Below, piece by piece: positions 17,307 to 27,289 of a stretch of 64,000 nucleotides of DNA. Position numbers and translations under genes: made by a program. A model generated the notes under the pieces. That model saw only the letters and a program-made list of their open reading frames with translations. It was not told the origin of the DNA and did not search any database. Positions within the stretch are counted from its first letter, which is position 1, and every line of letters begins with the position of its first letter. Source of the DNA: Acidimicrobiaceae bacterium (GTDB lineage: Bacteria; Actinomycetota; Acidimicrobiia; Acidimicrobiales; Ilumatobacteraceae); contig JADKGZ010000005.1 of the NCBI GenBank assembly GCA_016722025.1, positions 124,001 to 188,000 on the forward strand, given 5' to 3'.

Positions 17307-18020
17307 CTAGGGGCGCACGGCGGGATGGGGGAGCGGTGTCCACTGCGGCCGCTCGATCAGCTCCACCATGTGGTCGTAGGCCCACTGGCCGACCATCTCG
17401 ACGATCTCGTCGCGCAGGTACACGTAGGCGGGAACCGCGCCGACGAAGGCCTCGTCGGTCTCGGTGCACCACCAGTGGAAGTCGGTGCCGCCCGGGCCCC
17501 AGTCGCGGCGCTTCCACTCGCGCAGGGTCGACGTGACGTAGCCGTGGTCGTCGGTGTGCTCCTCCAGCCTGAGCGGCAGCTGCCAGCACACGTCGGGCTT
17601 CCAGTCCATCGGTCGCTCGCCCACTTCCAGTGCTGCGATGTGGAACGCGCAGCCGGCGCCACCGTCGAAGCCGGGTCGATTGAGGAAGATGCACGCGTCG
17701 TCGATGAGGCGGGTGGTGGTAACCCCGTCGACCACGTCGAAGATGCCGCCGGCCTTGCCCTTCTTCTTGAACTGCCAATGCTGCTTGCTCAGGCGCGCCG
17801 ACGACTCGACGACGGTCTGCACGTCGGCTTCGTCGATGAAGTGGGCGCCGTAGCTGCAGCAGCCCTGCGACAGTTCGGTGGCGTCGCTGTCGAGCACCCC
17901 TTGGCAGCCGGCTCCGAAGATGCAGCTCCATCGACTGCGCAGAAACGTTGCATCGAACACCCACGTACGGCGAGTGTGGTCGTCCTCGAAACTGATCCAT
18001 TCATGAGTGTCGATCGGCAC
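17307..18020 (-). CDS. Cys-rich conserved protein, probable metal-binding
   Basis: A 237-residue soluble protein if it starts at the GTG at 18020; a TTG at 18038 is possible. It has clustered Cys and His: CIFGAGCQGVLD, QGCCSYGAHF, DDACIFLNRPGFDGG, GCAFHIAAL, DVCWQLPLRLEEH and FHWWCTET. The pattern recalls the YkgJ/DUF3109-type Cys clusters thought to bind zinc or an iron-sulfur centre, but I cannot place it with certainty. No signal peptide or membrane helix. Its 50-base gap to the divergent dioxygenase gene probably holds both promoters. The function is unknown. Confidence 0.7.
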   Translation of the reverse strand: MPIDTHEWISFEDDHTRRTWVFDATFLRSRWSCIFGAGCQGVLDSDATELSQGCCSYGAHFIDEADVQTVVESSARLSKQHWQFKKKGKAGGIFDVVDGVTTTRLIDDACIFLNRPGFDGGAGCAFHIAALEVGERPMDWKPDVCWQLPLRLEEHTDDHGYVTSTLREWKRRDWGPGGTDFHWWCTETDEAFVGAVPAYVYLRDEIVEMVGQWAYDHMVELIERPQWTPLPHPAVRP

Positions 18021-18070
18021 GAACGGCGACGCTAGCAACCGGCTCGCCGAGCCCGTCTACTGTCGCGGGC

Positions 18071-18893
18071 ATGGGCACCGACATTCCCCGTTTCGACCGT
18101 GATGCGAGCGCTGACGAGATCGCAGCTGCGCTGCTCGCGCACGGCGTCGTGATCGTCGAGCGCCTCGTCGGCGAAGCACTCTGCGACCGGGTTGCCGCGG
18201 AACTTGGCCATGGTGCACCCCGGTGCCGACGACTCTCCGCCGCAACCACGCACGGGCGCCCTGCTCACCCGCGTGCCCGCCAGCATCGCGCTGATCGCCC
18301 ACCCGCTCGTGCTCGACGTCGTCGAGCGCTCGCTGTGGCCGAAGAAGACCACGTTCCAATTGCATCTCTCGCAGTCGATCGCCATCGGTCCGCAGTCGCC
18401 GGCACAGCATCTGCATCGCGATCATTGGTGCTTCGACTTCTTCCCGTTCCCGCGTGACGTCGACGTGGAGGTGAGCACGATCTGGGCGTTGAACGACTTC
18501 AGCGAGGTCAACGGCGCCACCAGGGTCGTCCCCGACAGCCACCGCACACCGGATGACCGGCGGTATGAACTGGCTGACACCGTGCCTGCCGAAATGCCGC
18601 GGGGTTCGGTGGTGCTGTACCTCGGTTCCACGGTGCATGGTGGAGGAGCGAATCGCAGCGATCGAACCCGAGTGGGCATCAACGTCGACTACGTGCTCGG
18701 CTGGCTGCGGCAGGAGGAGAACCAGTACCTGTCGTATTCGCTCGACGAGGTGAGGGCCATGCCCGAGCGCGTGCAGCGGTTGCTCGGGTACGAGACGGGG
18801 GCGTACGCGCTCGGCTACCTCGACGGCGGCCGCAGCCCGATGACCCTGCTCACAGGCGGAAACGAAGGGTTCCAGACGTTCGCTCCTCGGTAG
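18071..18893 (+). CDS. Phytanoyl-CoA dioxygenase (PhyH) family protein (frameshifted)
   Basis: A non-heme Fe(II)/2-oxoglutarate-dependent dioxygenase of about 273 residues. The iron-binding HxD is in AQHLHRDHWCFDFF, and the distal His is in YLGSTVHGGGANRS. The 2-oxoglutarate-binding Arg is probably RTRVGINVDY. The N-terminal helix region (LLAHGVVIVERLVG) precedes a frame break near 18205, after which LAMVHPGADD continues. The substrate is unknown; PhyH proteins hydroxylate a wide range of small molecules. A TACTGT box seven bases before the ATG fits a leaderless promoter. Confidence 0.78.
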
Positions 18894-18905
18894 GCTTCTG
18901 CCTCC

Positions 18906-21549
18906 ATGGGTACGCCACCGTCCACGCCACCACAGACCGCGGATCAGCTCCGTTCCGCCTTCCTCGACTTCTTCGCGGCCAAGGCCCATGCAGTCGTGCC
19001 CTCGGCGAGCCTCATCCCGCACGACCCGACGGTGCTGTTCACGGTGGCCGGCATGGTGCCGTTCAAGCCGTACTTCGTGGGCGACGAGGTGCCGCCGTAC
19101 AACCGCGCCGTCAGCAGCCAGAAGTGCGCTCGCGCCGGCGGCAAGCACAACGACCTCGACGACGTCGGCCGCACCAAGCGCCACCTGGTGTTCTTCGAGA
19201 TGCTCGGCAACTTCAGCTTCGGCGACTACTTCAAGCACGACGCGATTCCCTGGAGCTGGGAGCTCGTCACCGAGCGCGTTCGGGTTCGACGGCGACCGCC
19301 TGTGGATCACCGTGCACGAGAGCGACGACGAAGCAGAGGCCATCTGGCACGAGCAGGTCGGCGTGCCGATGGAGCGCATCCAGCGGCTGGGCGACAAGGA
19401 CAACTTCTGGCAGATGGGCGACACCGGCCCGTGCGGCCCGTGCAGCGAGATCCACATCGACCGCGGCCCAGCGTTCGGCCCCGCCGGTGGCCCGCTGCAC
19501 GACCCCCACGGCGACCGCTACATGGAGTTCTGGAACCTGGTGTTCATGCAGTACAACCAGGCCCCGGACGGCTCACGCACGCTGCTGCCGAAGCCCAGCA
19601 TCGACACCGGGCTCGGGCTCGAGCGCATGCTGTGCCTGCTGCAGGGCGTGGATGCGGTGTGGGAGACATCGCTGATGCAGCCGCTCATCGATCAGGCCTG
19701 CAGCCTCACCGGCCGCAGCTACCGCGCTGGCGACTACGACGATCGCGACAGCTTCGCCATGCGCGTGCTGGCCGAGCACGCTCGCTCGGCCGCGATGCTG
19801 GTGAGCGACGGCGTGTTCCCCAGCAACGAGAACCGCGGCTACGTGCTGCGCCGCATCATCCGCCGCGCGGTTCGGTACGCCTACCTGCTGGGCACCGAGC
19901 GGCTCGTCATGCCCACGCTGGTCGACACTGCCGTCGATGTGATGGGCAATGCCTACCCCGACGTACAGGCCAACCGCGACTTCATCGTCAACGTGCTCAC
20001 TCGCGAGGAGGAGCGCTTCCGTCAAACGCTGAAGACCGGCTTGGTCATCCTCGAGGACGAGCTCAGCGAGCACACTCAGTCGCTGCCCGGCGGCACGGCC
20101 TTCCTGCTGCACGACACGTACGGCTTCCCTCTGGAGCTCACGCAGGAGATCGCCGGCGAGCGTGGCGTCGTGGTCGACAACGCAGGTTTCGACGCCGAGA
20201 TGAAGGCTCAGCGCGAGCGCGCCAAGGCCGGTCGCAAAGGCAACGCCACCGACGAGGACCGCCTCGACGGGTATCGCGAAGTGGTCGAGCAGCACGGCAT
20301 CACCGAGTTCGTGGGGTACACCGACGACTCTGCTTCGGCGCAGGTCGTGGCGGTGCTGCCCGGTGGCACGCTCGACGACGGCACCGACACGGTGGAGATC
20401 TTCCTCGACCGCACCCCGTTCTACGCCGAGAGCGGCGGCCAGGTGGGCGACACCGGCACGATCCGCACCGAAGGCGGCGTGGCCGAGGTGCTCGACACCA
20501 CGTTCGCGTTGCCCGGCCTGCGGCGCCACACGGCTCGCATCGAGAGCGGCGAGATCCTCGTCGGCGACGCAGCCACCGCCGGCATCGACGTGGCTCGCCG
20601 TGATGCCATCCGCCGCAACCACACCGGCACGCACATCCTGCACCATGCGTTGCGCAAGGTGCTGGGCGAGCACGTCAAGCAGGCCGGCTCGCTGGTCGGC
20701 CCCGATCGTCTCCGGTTCGACTTCAGCCACTACGAGGCGGTCACCGCCGACGAGATCCGTCGCATCGAGGCCATCGCCAACAGCGAGACCCTTGCCAACG
20801 CCCCTGCCCGTTCCTTCGAGACCACCAAGGACGAAGCCACGGCCCTGGGCGCCATCGCCTTCTTCGGCGACAAGTACGGCGACATGGTGCGCGTGCTCGA
20901 AGTGGGCAGCTCCATCGAGCTGTGCGGCGGTACGCACGTGCGTGCCGCCGGCGACATCGGTGCCATCAAGGTCATCAACGAGAGCAGCATCGGCAGCAAC
21001 CTGCGCCGCATCGAAGCCACCACCGGCGACAACACGGTCAGGCTGCTGCAGCGCGACAGCGCTGCCGTGGCCGAGGCCGCCCGGCTGGTGGGCTCGCCGG
21101 CCGACGATCTGGTGGCCGGTGTGCAGCGCCGGCTCGACGAGATCAAGGCGTTGCACGACGAGCTGAAGGCACTGCGCGGCAAGCTGGCGCTGGGGCGGGC
21201 AGGCGAGCTCGCCGCGGCGGGCGTCGATGGGCGGGTCATCACTCGCATCGATGGTCTTTCGCCCGGTGATCTGCGCGATCTGGCGGTGGCGGTGCGTCAG
21301 CAAGCAGGTGTCGAGATCGTGGTGCTCGGTGGCGTCACCGACACCGGTGGTGTGTCGCTGGTCGCAGCTGTCACGCCCACCAGCGGCACTGCGGCGGGCG
21401 ACCTCATCAAGGATGCTGCCAAGGCCGTCGGTGGCGGGGGTGGCGGCAAAGGCGACATCGCGACGGCCGGTGGCAAGAACCCCGAGGGCCTCGACGAGGC
21501 GCTGCGCATCGCGGCAGCTGCGGCCGAGGTCGTGACGGTCCGCAGCTGA
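18906..21549 (+). CDS. alaS: Alanyl-tRNA synthetase (one frameshift)
   Basis: Charges tRNA-Ala in the cytoplasm; about 880 residues. Class II motif 1 lies in the first 60 residues (RSAFLDFFAAKAHAVVPSAS), with CARAGGKHNDLDDVG. Motif 2 is HLVFFEMLGNFSFGDYF, and motif 3 is GLGLERMLCLLQG. The editing domain has HTGTHILHHALRKVLG and CGGTHVRAAGD, its zinc ligands. The C-terminal domain carries GGGGGGKGDIATAGGK. An extra base near 19277 (GAGCGCGTTC for GAGCGGTTC) breaks the frame after WSWELVTER; everything downstream is intact. alaS-ruvX-mltG-aroE is a standard actinobacterial order. Confidence 0.92.
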
Positions 21550-21552
21550 GCC

Positions 21553-21975
21553 ATGCGCGCTCTCGGCATCGACCTCGGTTCCAAGCGCATCGGCATCGCG
21601 GTCAGCGACCGCACGGGCACCATTGCCTCGCCACTCACCATGCTGCAGCGATCGGGCTCGGTGCGCCGCGACCACGAGGCGATCCGTGCGCTGGTGGTCG
21701 AGGAGGAGGCCGAGATGCTGGTGGTCGGCCTGCCGCTGAACATGAACGGTACGTCGGGGCCAGCCGCCAAGGCTGCCGTCGCCGAAGCCGAGGCCTTGGC
21801 TACGGTGGTGGGCGTGCCGGTCATCACCTTCGACGAGCGCCGCACCACGGTCACGGCCGATCGAGCGCTGATCGAGGCGGGCATCAGCGCGCAGGCGCGC
21901 CGGAAGCTGGTCGACAAGGTGGCAGCAGCGGTGCTGCTGCAGACCTGGCTCGACTCGCGGGCCGGCCAGCGATGA
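21553..21975 (+). CDS. ruvX: RuvX/YqgF-type putative Holliday junction resolvase
   Basis: A 140-residue RNase H-fold protein. The first strand ALGIDLGSKRIGIAVSD carries the catalytic Asp, VVGLPLNMNGTSG is the central motif, and the end has ITFDERRTTVTADRAL with a further acidic residue. The family is proposed to resolve Holliday junctions and has also been linked to 16S rRNA 5'-end processing. It starts three bases after the alaS stop and is clearly in the same operon. Confidence 0.9.
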   Translation: MRALGIDLGSKRIGIAVSDRTGTIASPLTMLQRSGSVRRDHEAIRALVVEEEAEMLVVGLPLNMNGTSGPAAKAAVAEAEALATVVGVPVITFDERRTTVTADRALIEAGISAQARRKLVDKVAAAVLLQTWLDSRAGQR

Positions 21976-21988
21976 GCGCGAGCGACCG

Positions 21989-23155
21989 ATGACCTACATC
22001 GACGACCGCACGTGGCACAAAGACCCGTGGGACGACCCCGACATCACCGACGCGCTGGTCGTCGAACGGCCGCGTCGTCAGCGGCGGCCGTTCAAGTGGG
22101 TGGTGTGGTTGCTGTGCTACCTGGCGATGGCCGGCGTCGTGGTGGTCGGGGTCGCCGGGCTCTGGTACAGCCAGCAGGTCAACCCGAAGGGCGATCCGGG
22201 GGCACCGATCACGTTCACGGTCAACGCCGATGACACGCTCGAGACCGTCAGCGAGCGGTTGCAGGAGGAGGGCTTGGTCGAGAGCGCCAAGGTGTTCCGT
22301 TGGTACGTCGAACGCCACGACGGGCTCGTCCTCATCCCCGGCTACTTCCGGCTGCGCCCCGACGACCACATGGGCAACATCATGCGGATCCTGCGCACGC
22401 CACCTTCCGAGACCTACACGAAGGTCACGTTCCCGGAGGGCTACACCATCGACCGGATGGGTCGTCGGCTGGAGGAGAAGGTGCCGCGGTTGTCGGCCGC
22501 CGAGCTCGTGGCAGCGGCCACCGACGGCGAGATCCGCTCCGATTGGCTGCCCGACGGGGTCGACTCGCTGGAGGGACTGCTGTTCCCCGACACGTACCAG
22601 GTGTCGAACGGGGAGAGCGCCGGGCAACTGGTGGGCCGGATGGTGTCGCTGATGGAGCGCGTGGCCCGGCAGGAGAACATCGAGGAGCGGGCACCCGAGA
22701 TCGGGCTCACTCCGTATCAGGTGCTCGTCGTTGCCAGCTTGATCGAGCGAGAGGCGCGGGTGCCCGAGGATCGGGCCAAGATCGCCCGCGTCATCTACAA
22801 CCGGCTGTTCCTGGGCATGCCCCTGCAGATCGATGCCACCTTGCTCTACCAGCAGGATCCCGATCGTCCGTTCGACGAGCTGAAGGCGATCGACACGCCG
22901 TACAACACGTACCTGTACACCGGACTGCCACCCACGCCAATCGCCAACCCCGGCCGAGCCAGCATCCAGGCAGCGCTGAACCCGGTGGCCAACCCGTCGC
23001 TCGGCGACCCGTTGTGCAAGGGCCTGGCCAGGGAGACGCCGTGCCTCTACCTCTACTACGTGCTCACCGACGAGGACGGCCGTCACGTCTTTGCCGCAAC
23101 GCTCGAGCAGCACGAGGCCAACGTTCAGGCTGCCCGCGACAAGGGCCTGCTGTGA
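21989..23155 (+). CDS. mltG: Endolytic murein transglycosylase MltG
   Basis: A 388-residue inner-membrane enzyme that cuts nascent glycan strands and so sets peptidoglycan chain length. A cytoplasmic basic N-terminus (RPRRQRRPFK) precedes one transmembrane helix (residues about 33-57). A LysM-like segment follows (FTVNADDTLETVSERL), and then the YceG domain. The catalytic Glu is in VVASLIEREARVPED, and the substrate groove includes YNRLFLGMPLQIDAT and TYLYTGLPPTPIANPG. Intact and of normal length. It overlaps aroE by four bases. Confidence 0.92.
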   Translation: MTYIDDRTWHKDPWDDPDITDALVVERPRRQRRPFKWVVWLLCYLAMAGVVVVGVAGLWYSQQVNPKGDPGAPITFTVNADDTLETVSERLQEEGLVESAKVFRWYVERHDGLVLIPGYFRLRPDDHMGNIMRILRTPPSETYTKVTFPEGYTIDRMGRRLEEKVPRLSAAELVAAATDGEIRSDWLPDGVDSLEGLLFPDTYQVSNGESAGQLVGRMVSLMERVARQENIEERAPEIGLTPYQVLVVASLIEREARVPEDRAKIARVIYNRLFLGMPLQIDATLLYQQDPDRPFDELKAIDTPYNTYLYTGLPPTPIANPGRASIQAALNPVANPSLGDPLCKGLARETPCLYLYYVLTDEDGRHVFAATLEQHEANVQAARDKGLL

Positions 23156-23982
23156 TCTCCGGCGCCACTCGGGTGGCGATGGTGATCGGTAGCCCGGTGC
23201 AGCACAGCCTGTCGCCGGCGTTGCACAACGCGGCGTTCCGGCAGCTGGGCCTCGACTGGGTGTACGTCGCCGCGGAGGTGGCGCCGGGCCGGGCGCCGGC
23301 CGCCGTCGACGCGATGCGCGCGCTCGGGCTGGGCGGCATGTCGGTCACCATGCCGCACAAGGAGGCCGTTGCGCTGGCGGTGGATGCACTCGACGGTGCA
23401 GCCGCGTCGCTGCGCAGCGTCAACACGGTGGTACCGCAGGCCGACGGTTCGCTGAAGGGGTACAGCACCGACGGCGCCGGTTTCGTGGCGTCGTTGGCCG
23501 CCGCCGGAGTGTCGGTGACCGGTCGCAACGTGTGCGTGCTCGGCGCCGGAGCAGCGGCCAGATCCATCATCGACGCCCTCGGTCGATGTGGCGCGGGCAG
23601 AATCGCAGTGCTCAACCGAACGCCCGCGGCAGCTGCCGAGGCAGTGCGGCTGGCCGGAGGCGTCGGCGCGATTGCCGTGGCGACCGACCTGCGCGATGCC
23701 GACATCGTCGTCAACGCCACGTCCGTCGGGATGAGCAGCGCCGAGCTGCCCTGCGACCCGGCAGCGCTGCACGCCGGCCAGGTGGTGGCCGACATCGTGT
23801 ACCACCCGCGCGACACGGCGCTGTTGCGTGTCGCTCGCGACGCGGGCGCCGTTGCCGTGCAAGGGCTCGGGATGCTGGTGCACCAGGCGGCACTACAGCA
23901 ACAGCTGTGGCACGGGCAGCTGCCCGACGTGGCGGTGATGGCCGCCGCGGCAGAGCGGGAACTGGCCGCGCGCCGCCAGTAG
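23152..23982 (+). CDS. aroE: Shikimate dehydrogenase
   Basis: Reduces 3-dehydroshikimate to shikimate with NADPH; 276 residues. The substrate site is formed by SPVQHSLSPALHNAAF and VTMPHKEAVA with the catalytic Lys. The NADP-binding Rossmann turn is VLGAGAAARSIIDALG, followed by VLNRTPAAA, where the Asn-Arg-Thr favours NADPH. NATSVGMSS and GLGMLVHQAALQ close the site. GTG start overlapping the mltG stop (GTGA). It is the first of the aro genes in this run. Confidence 0.9.
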   Translation: MISGATRVAMVIGSPVQHSLSPALHNAAFRQLGLDWVYVAAEVAPGRAPAAVDAMRALGLGGMSVTMPHKEAVALAVDALDGAAASLRSVNTVVPQADGSLKGYSTDGAGFVASLAAAGVSVTGRNVCVLGAGAAARSIIDALGRCGAGRIAVLNRTPAAAAEAVRLAGGVGAIAVATDLRDADIVVNATSVGMSSAELPCDPAALHAGQVVADIVYHPRDTALLRVARDAGAVAVQGLGMLVHQAALQQQLWHGQLPDVAVMAAAAERELAARRQ

Positions 23983-23985
23983 CCT
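23980..23985 (+). promoter_or_regulatory. Putative -10 box for aroC
   Basis: TAGCCT, which includes the aroE stop codon, ends seven bases before the aroC ATG. It could give an internal leaderless promoter for the downstream shikimate genes. Confidence 0.3.
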
Positions 23986-23992
23986 GCCCAGG

Positions 23993-25198
23993 ATGCTCCG
24001 TTACCTCACCGCCGGCGAATCGCACGGGCAAGCACTCGTGGTCATCATCGAGGGCCTGCCGGCGGGGCTGCACCTCACCGTCGACGACATCGAGCCCGAG
24101 CTCGCTCGCCGCCGGCTCGGGTACGGCCGTGGCCCGCGCCAGCGCTTCGAGCAGGACGAGCTCACGCTCGTCGGCGGCGTCCGCCACGGTCGCACGCTGG
24201 GGTCGCCGCTGGCCATCGAGATCAAGAACAGCGAGTGGTTCCGCAGCGACAAGTGGCACGAAGAGATGTCGCCGGCCCCCGGTGTCACCAAAGATCCGCT
24301 CACGTCGGTGCGGCCCGGGCACGCCGATCTGGTGGGCATGCAGAAGTACGGCTTCACCGATGCGCGCGACGTGCTCGAACGAGCCTCGGCCCGCGAGACC
24401 GCCGCTCGCGTGGCGGCCGGTGCGGTGGCCAAGAAGCTGCTCGCCGAACTTGGCGTGTGCGTCATCTCGCATGTCATCCAGATGGGCTCGGTGCGCAGCA
24501 CGCCGGGCGTGCGCCCGCGGCCCGACGACCTGGCCGCTGTCGATGCCGACGAGGTGCGTTGCTTCGATCCCACGGCCTCGGCCGCGATGATCGAGGAGAT
24601 CAAGGCGTGCGCCAAGGATGGCGACTCGCTGGGCGGTGTGGTCGAGGTGCTCGCCTACGGCGTGCCCGTCGGCCTGGGCAGCCACGTGCACTGGGATCGC
24701 AAGATCGATGCCGCGCTGGCGCAGGCCGTGATGAGCATCCAGGCGATCAAGGGTGTGGAGATCGGCGACGGGTTCGAGGTCGCCGGCCGCCGCGGCAGCG
24801 TCGCCCACGACGCGATCTCGTGGGTCCCGCAGATCAACGACTACCGGCGTGACAGCTCGCTGGCCGGCGGCACCGAGGGCGGCATGACCACGGGTGAGCT
24901 GCTGGTCGTGCGTGCGGCGATGAAGCCGCTGGCCACGCTGAACCGGCCCACGCTGAAGACGGTCGACGTCGTCACCAAGGAGCAGACCGTCAGCTTCAAG
25001 GAGCGCACCGACGTCACTGCCGTGCCGGCCTGCGCCGTGGTGGCCGAGACGATGGTGGCGCTGGTGCTGGCCACCGAGGCGCAGCGCAAGTTCGGCGGCG
25101 ACAGCGTCAGCGAGTTCGTGCGCAACGCCACGTCGTTCAAGGCCACGCTCCCAGGCCACCCTGCCAGCCGGGGGCGATGCCCGGAGCGGCCGCCGTGA
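23993..25198 (+). CDS. aroC: Chorismate synthase
   Basis: Converts EPSP to chorismate using reduced FMN without net redox change; 401 residues. Signatures are YLTAGESHGQALVVIIEG, the FMN-binding GRGPRQRFEQDE, RHGRTLGSPLA, ERASARETAARVAAGAVAKKL, and the C-terminal NDYRRDSSLAGGTEGGMTTGE. The last 15 residues (HPASRGRCPERPP) are unlike the family, where the stop is usually earlier, so a small indel near 25160 is possible. The stop overlaps the aroK GTG. Confidence 0.92.
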   Translation: MLRYLTAGESHGQALVVIIEGLPAGLHLTVDDIEPELARRRLGYGRGPRQRFEQDELTLVGGVRHGRTLGSPLAIEIKNSEWFRSDKWHEEMSPAPGVTKDPLTSVRPGHADLVGMQKYGFTDARDVLERASARETAARVAAGAVAKKLLAELGVCVISHVIQMGSVRSTPGVRPRPDDLAAVDADEVRCFDPTASAAMIEEIKACAKDGDSLGGVVEVLAYGVPVGLGSHVHWDRKIDAALAQAVMSIQAIKGVEIGDGFEVAGRRGSVAHDAISWVPQINDYRRDSSLAGGTEGGMTTGELLVVRAAMKPLATLNRPTLKTVDVVTKEQTVSFKERTDVTAVPACAVVAETMVALVLATEAQRKFGGDSVSEFVRNATSFKATLPGHPASRGRCPERPP

Positions 25199-25704
25199 TC
25201 CGGGCCGATGAGCACGTGGTGTTCGTCGGCATGATGGGCGTCGGCAAGACCACCATCGCGCGCGTCGTTGCGGACCGTCTGGGGCGGCGAGTGTTCGACA
25301 GCGATGCGGTCATCGAGAGCAGGTACGGACGCACCGTGCGCGAGATCTTCGCCGCCGACGGTGAAGCCGCGTTTCGCGCGTTGGAGACCGAAGTGCTGTT
25401 GGAGGCACTTGCATCCACCGAGCCGCTGGTGATCGCCGGCGCCGGGGGAGTGGTGCTCAGTGAGACCAACCGCGAGGCGCTGAAGTCGTCGGGCGCCAAG
25501 GTGGTGTGGCTGTGCGCCGATCCGGCCACCCTGGTGGATCGTGTGAAGGGTGGCGGCCACCGACCACTGCTCGACGATGATCCGGCCGGTACCTTGCAGC
25601 GCATGTTCCGCGATCGAGAGGCGCTGTACCGGGAGGTGGCCGACGCCATCGTGCTCGTCGACAACCGGTCGGTGAGCGACGTGGTGGAGGCGGTGCTGCG
25701 ATGA
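25195..25704 (+). CDS. aroK: Shikimate kinase
   Basis: Phosphorylates shikimate at the 3-hydroxyl; 169 residues from the GTG that overlaps the aroC stop (an ATG at 25177 would add six). The P-loop is GMMGVGKTTIARVVA. The shikimate-binding Asp is in VFDSDAVIESRYGR, followed by GAGGVVLSETN. The lid region RPLLDDD precedes REALYREVADAIV. Normal length. It overlaps aroB by four bases (ATGA), and translational coupling is likely. Confidence 0.9.
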   Translation: MIRADEHVVFVGMMGVGKTTIARVVADRLGRRVFDSDAVIESRYGRTVREIFAADGEAAFRALETEVLLEALASTEPLVIAGAGGVVLSETNREALKSSGAKVVWLCADPATLVDRVKGGGHRPLLDDDPAGTLQRMFRDREALYREVADAIVLVDNRSVSDVVEAVLR

Positions 25705-26708
25705 TCACCGTCCGTGTACCGCTCGGCGACCGCAGCTACGACGTCCTCGTCGGCAACGGTGCTCGCAGCGAGCTGGCAGCGCTGCTGCCGTCCACCGCGC
25801 GGCGAGTTGCGCTGGTGACCCAGGAGGGCATCCCGCTGGAGGTCGAGCCGGGCCTCCCGTGCGAACGCTTCGTCATCGGCGACGGCGAGCAGCACAAGTC
25901 GCTCGCCACCATCGAGGCGCTGTGTCGCGGGTTCGCGCGGATGGGGCTCACGCGCAACGACGTGATCGTCGGAGTGGGTGGGGGCATGGTCACCGACGTG
26001 GCCGGTTTTGCAGCGGCATCCTGGCACCGCGGCATTCCTGTGGTGCACGTCAGCACCACCCTGGTCGGCATGGTCGATGCAGCAGTCGGCGGCAAGACCG
26101 GCGTCAACATCGTCGAGGGCAAGAACCTGGTCGGTGCGTATTGGCAGCCCAGCGGCGTCATCTGCGATCTCGATGCGCTGGCCACGCTGCCGCCGCGAGA
26201 GGTGCGCTGCGGGCGCGGCGAGATGGCGAAGTACCACTTCCTCACCGGCGACGATCTGCTGGCGATGGGCGAGGCCGAACGCGTGGCCCGGTGCGTGCAG
26301 ATCAAAGCCGACGTGGTGGCCGGCGACGAGCGTGAAGGTGGCCGCCGAGCGTTGCTCAACTACGGGCACACGCTCGCGCACGCACTGGAGATCGAGACCA
26401 ACCATGCGCTCGCTCACGGCGAAGCAGTGGGCATCGGGCTCGTCTACGCCGCCCACCTTGCGCACCACCTGGGTCGCATCTCCGCCGAGCGCGTGCAGCA
26501 GCACTACGAGGTGGTGGGTGGCGCCTACGAGCTCGATACGGCGCTGCCCGACGGGTTGTCGCCGGCGCGACTGGTCGCGTTGATGGCCCGCGACAAGAAG
26601 GTGTTGGGCGACCAGCTCACCTTCGTGCTCGACGGCACGCAGGGCGTGGAGGTGGTGGCCGGTGTGACGGCCGAGGCAGCGTTGGCCGCCCTCGCGAGCA
26701 TGCGTTGA
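25701..26708 (+). CDS. aroB: 3-dehydroquinate synthase
   Basis: Cyclises DAHP to 3-dehydroquinate using NAD and a divalent metal; 335 residues. The NAD site is GVGGGMVTDVAGFAAAS. HVSTTLVGMVDAAVGGKTGVN gives substrate-binding Lys and Asn, and RCGRGEMAKYHFL carries the metal-binding Glu. RALLNYGHTLAHALE and NHALAHGEAVGIG provide the metal His ligands. Slightly shorter than the usual 360 residues but complete in motifs. Confidence 0.92.
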   Translation: MITVRVPLGDRSYDVLVGNGARSELAALLPSTARRVALVTQEGIPLEVEPGLPCERFVIGDGEQHKSLATIEALCRGFARMGLTRNDVIVGVGGGMVTDVAGFAAASWHRGIPVVHVSTTLVGMVDAAVGGKTGVNIVEGKNLVGAYWQPSGVICDLDALATLPPREVRCGRGEMAKYHFLTGDDLLAMGEAERVARCVQIKADVVAGDEREGGRRALLNYGHTLAHALEIETNHALAHGEAVGIGLVYAAHLAHHLGRISAERVQQHYEVVGGAYELDTALPDGLSPARLVALMARDKKVLGDQLTFVLDGTQGVEVVAGVTAEAALAALASMR

Positions 26709-26714
26709 CGATCG

Positions 26715-27284
26715 ATGACTCCAGTGATCCGCACCGAACGACTGCTCCTGCGCGAGTGGCGCGAGGCCGACAAGCTGCCCTACTCGCTGCTCAACGGTGA
26801 TGCCGAGGTGATGCGGCACTTCCCCTCCACGCTCAGCCGCGTGCAGAGCGACGAGATGGTCGATCGCATGGCGGCGGGGTGGGAACAGCGTGGCTTCGGG
26901 CTGTGGGCCGCCGAACGCATCGACACTCACCTGCTGATCGGGTTCGTCGGCCTGTCGGTTCCCGGCTACGAGGTGGAAGGCGTGACCCCGTGCGTGGAGG
27001 TTGGCTGGCGGCTGGCCAAGCAGCACTGGGGGCAGGGCTTCGCTCCCGAGGCTGCGCGTGCGGCACTGGCGTACGGCTTCGAGCACGTCGATCTGCCCGA
27101 CGACGAGATCGTCAGCTTCACCACCACCAAGAACCTCAACTCGCAACGAGTGATGCAGAAGGTCGGTATGCGGCTCGACCCGAGCCGCGAGTTCGACCAC
27201 CCGCTGACCCCGGGGTGGCACGGGCAACGACACGTGCTGTATTGCATTGATCGAGCCGCGTGGCGGGCAGGCGTGGCACGATAG
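26715..27284 (+). CDS. GNAT-family N-acetyltransferase
   Basis: A 189-residue RimJ/RimL-like acetyltransferase. It opens with the usual IRTERLLLREWREAD and ends with NLNSQRVMQKVGMRL, the conserved motif B region of this subfamily. The acetyl-CoA loop is WRLAKQHWGQGFAPEA, with Q/G residues in place of the textbook R-x-x-G-x-G/A. Possible substrates are ribosomal protein N-termini or small amines. It sits between aroB and aroQ, six bases after aroB, so it travels with the shikimate genes without an obvious role in the pathway. Confidence 0.85.
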   Translation: MTPVIRTERLLLREWREADKLPYSLLNGDAEVMRHFPSTLSRVQSDEMVDRMAAGWEQRGFGLWAAERIDTHLLIGFVGLSVPGYEVEGVTPCVEVGWRLAKQHWGQGFAPEAARAALAYGFEHVDLPDDEIVSFTTTKNLNSQRVMQKVGMRLDPSREFDHPLTPGWHGQRHVLYCIDRAAWRAGVAR

Positions 27285-27289
27285 GCGGC

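Noticed and set aside
19573..21675. 700-codon minus-strand open frame opposite alaS
   Set aside because: Its codons mirror those of alaS and no domain is visible; alaS on the plus strand is certain.
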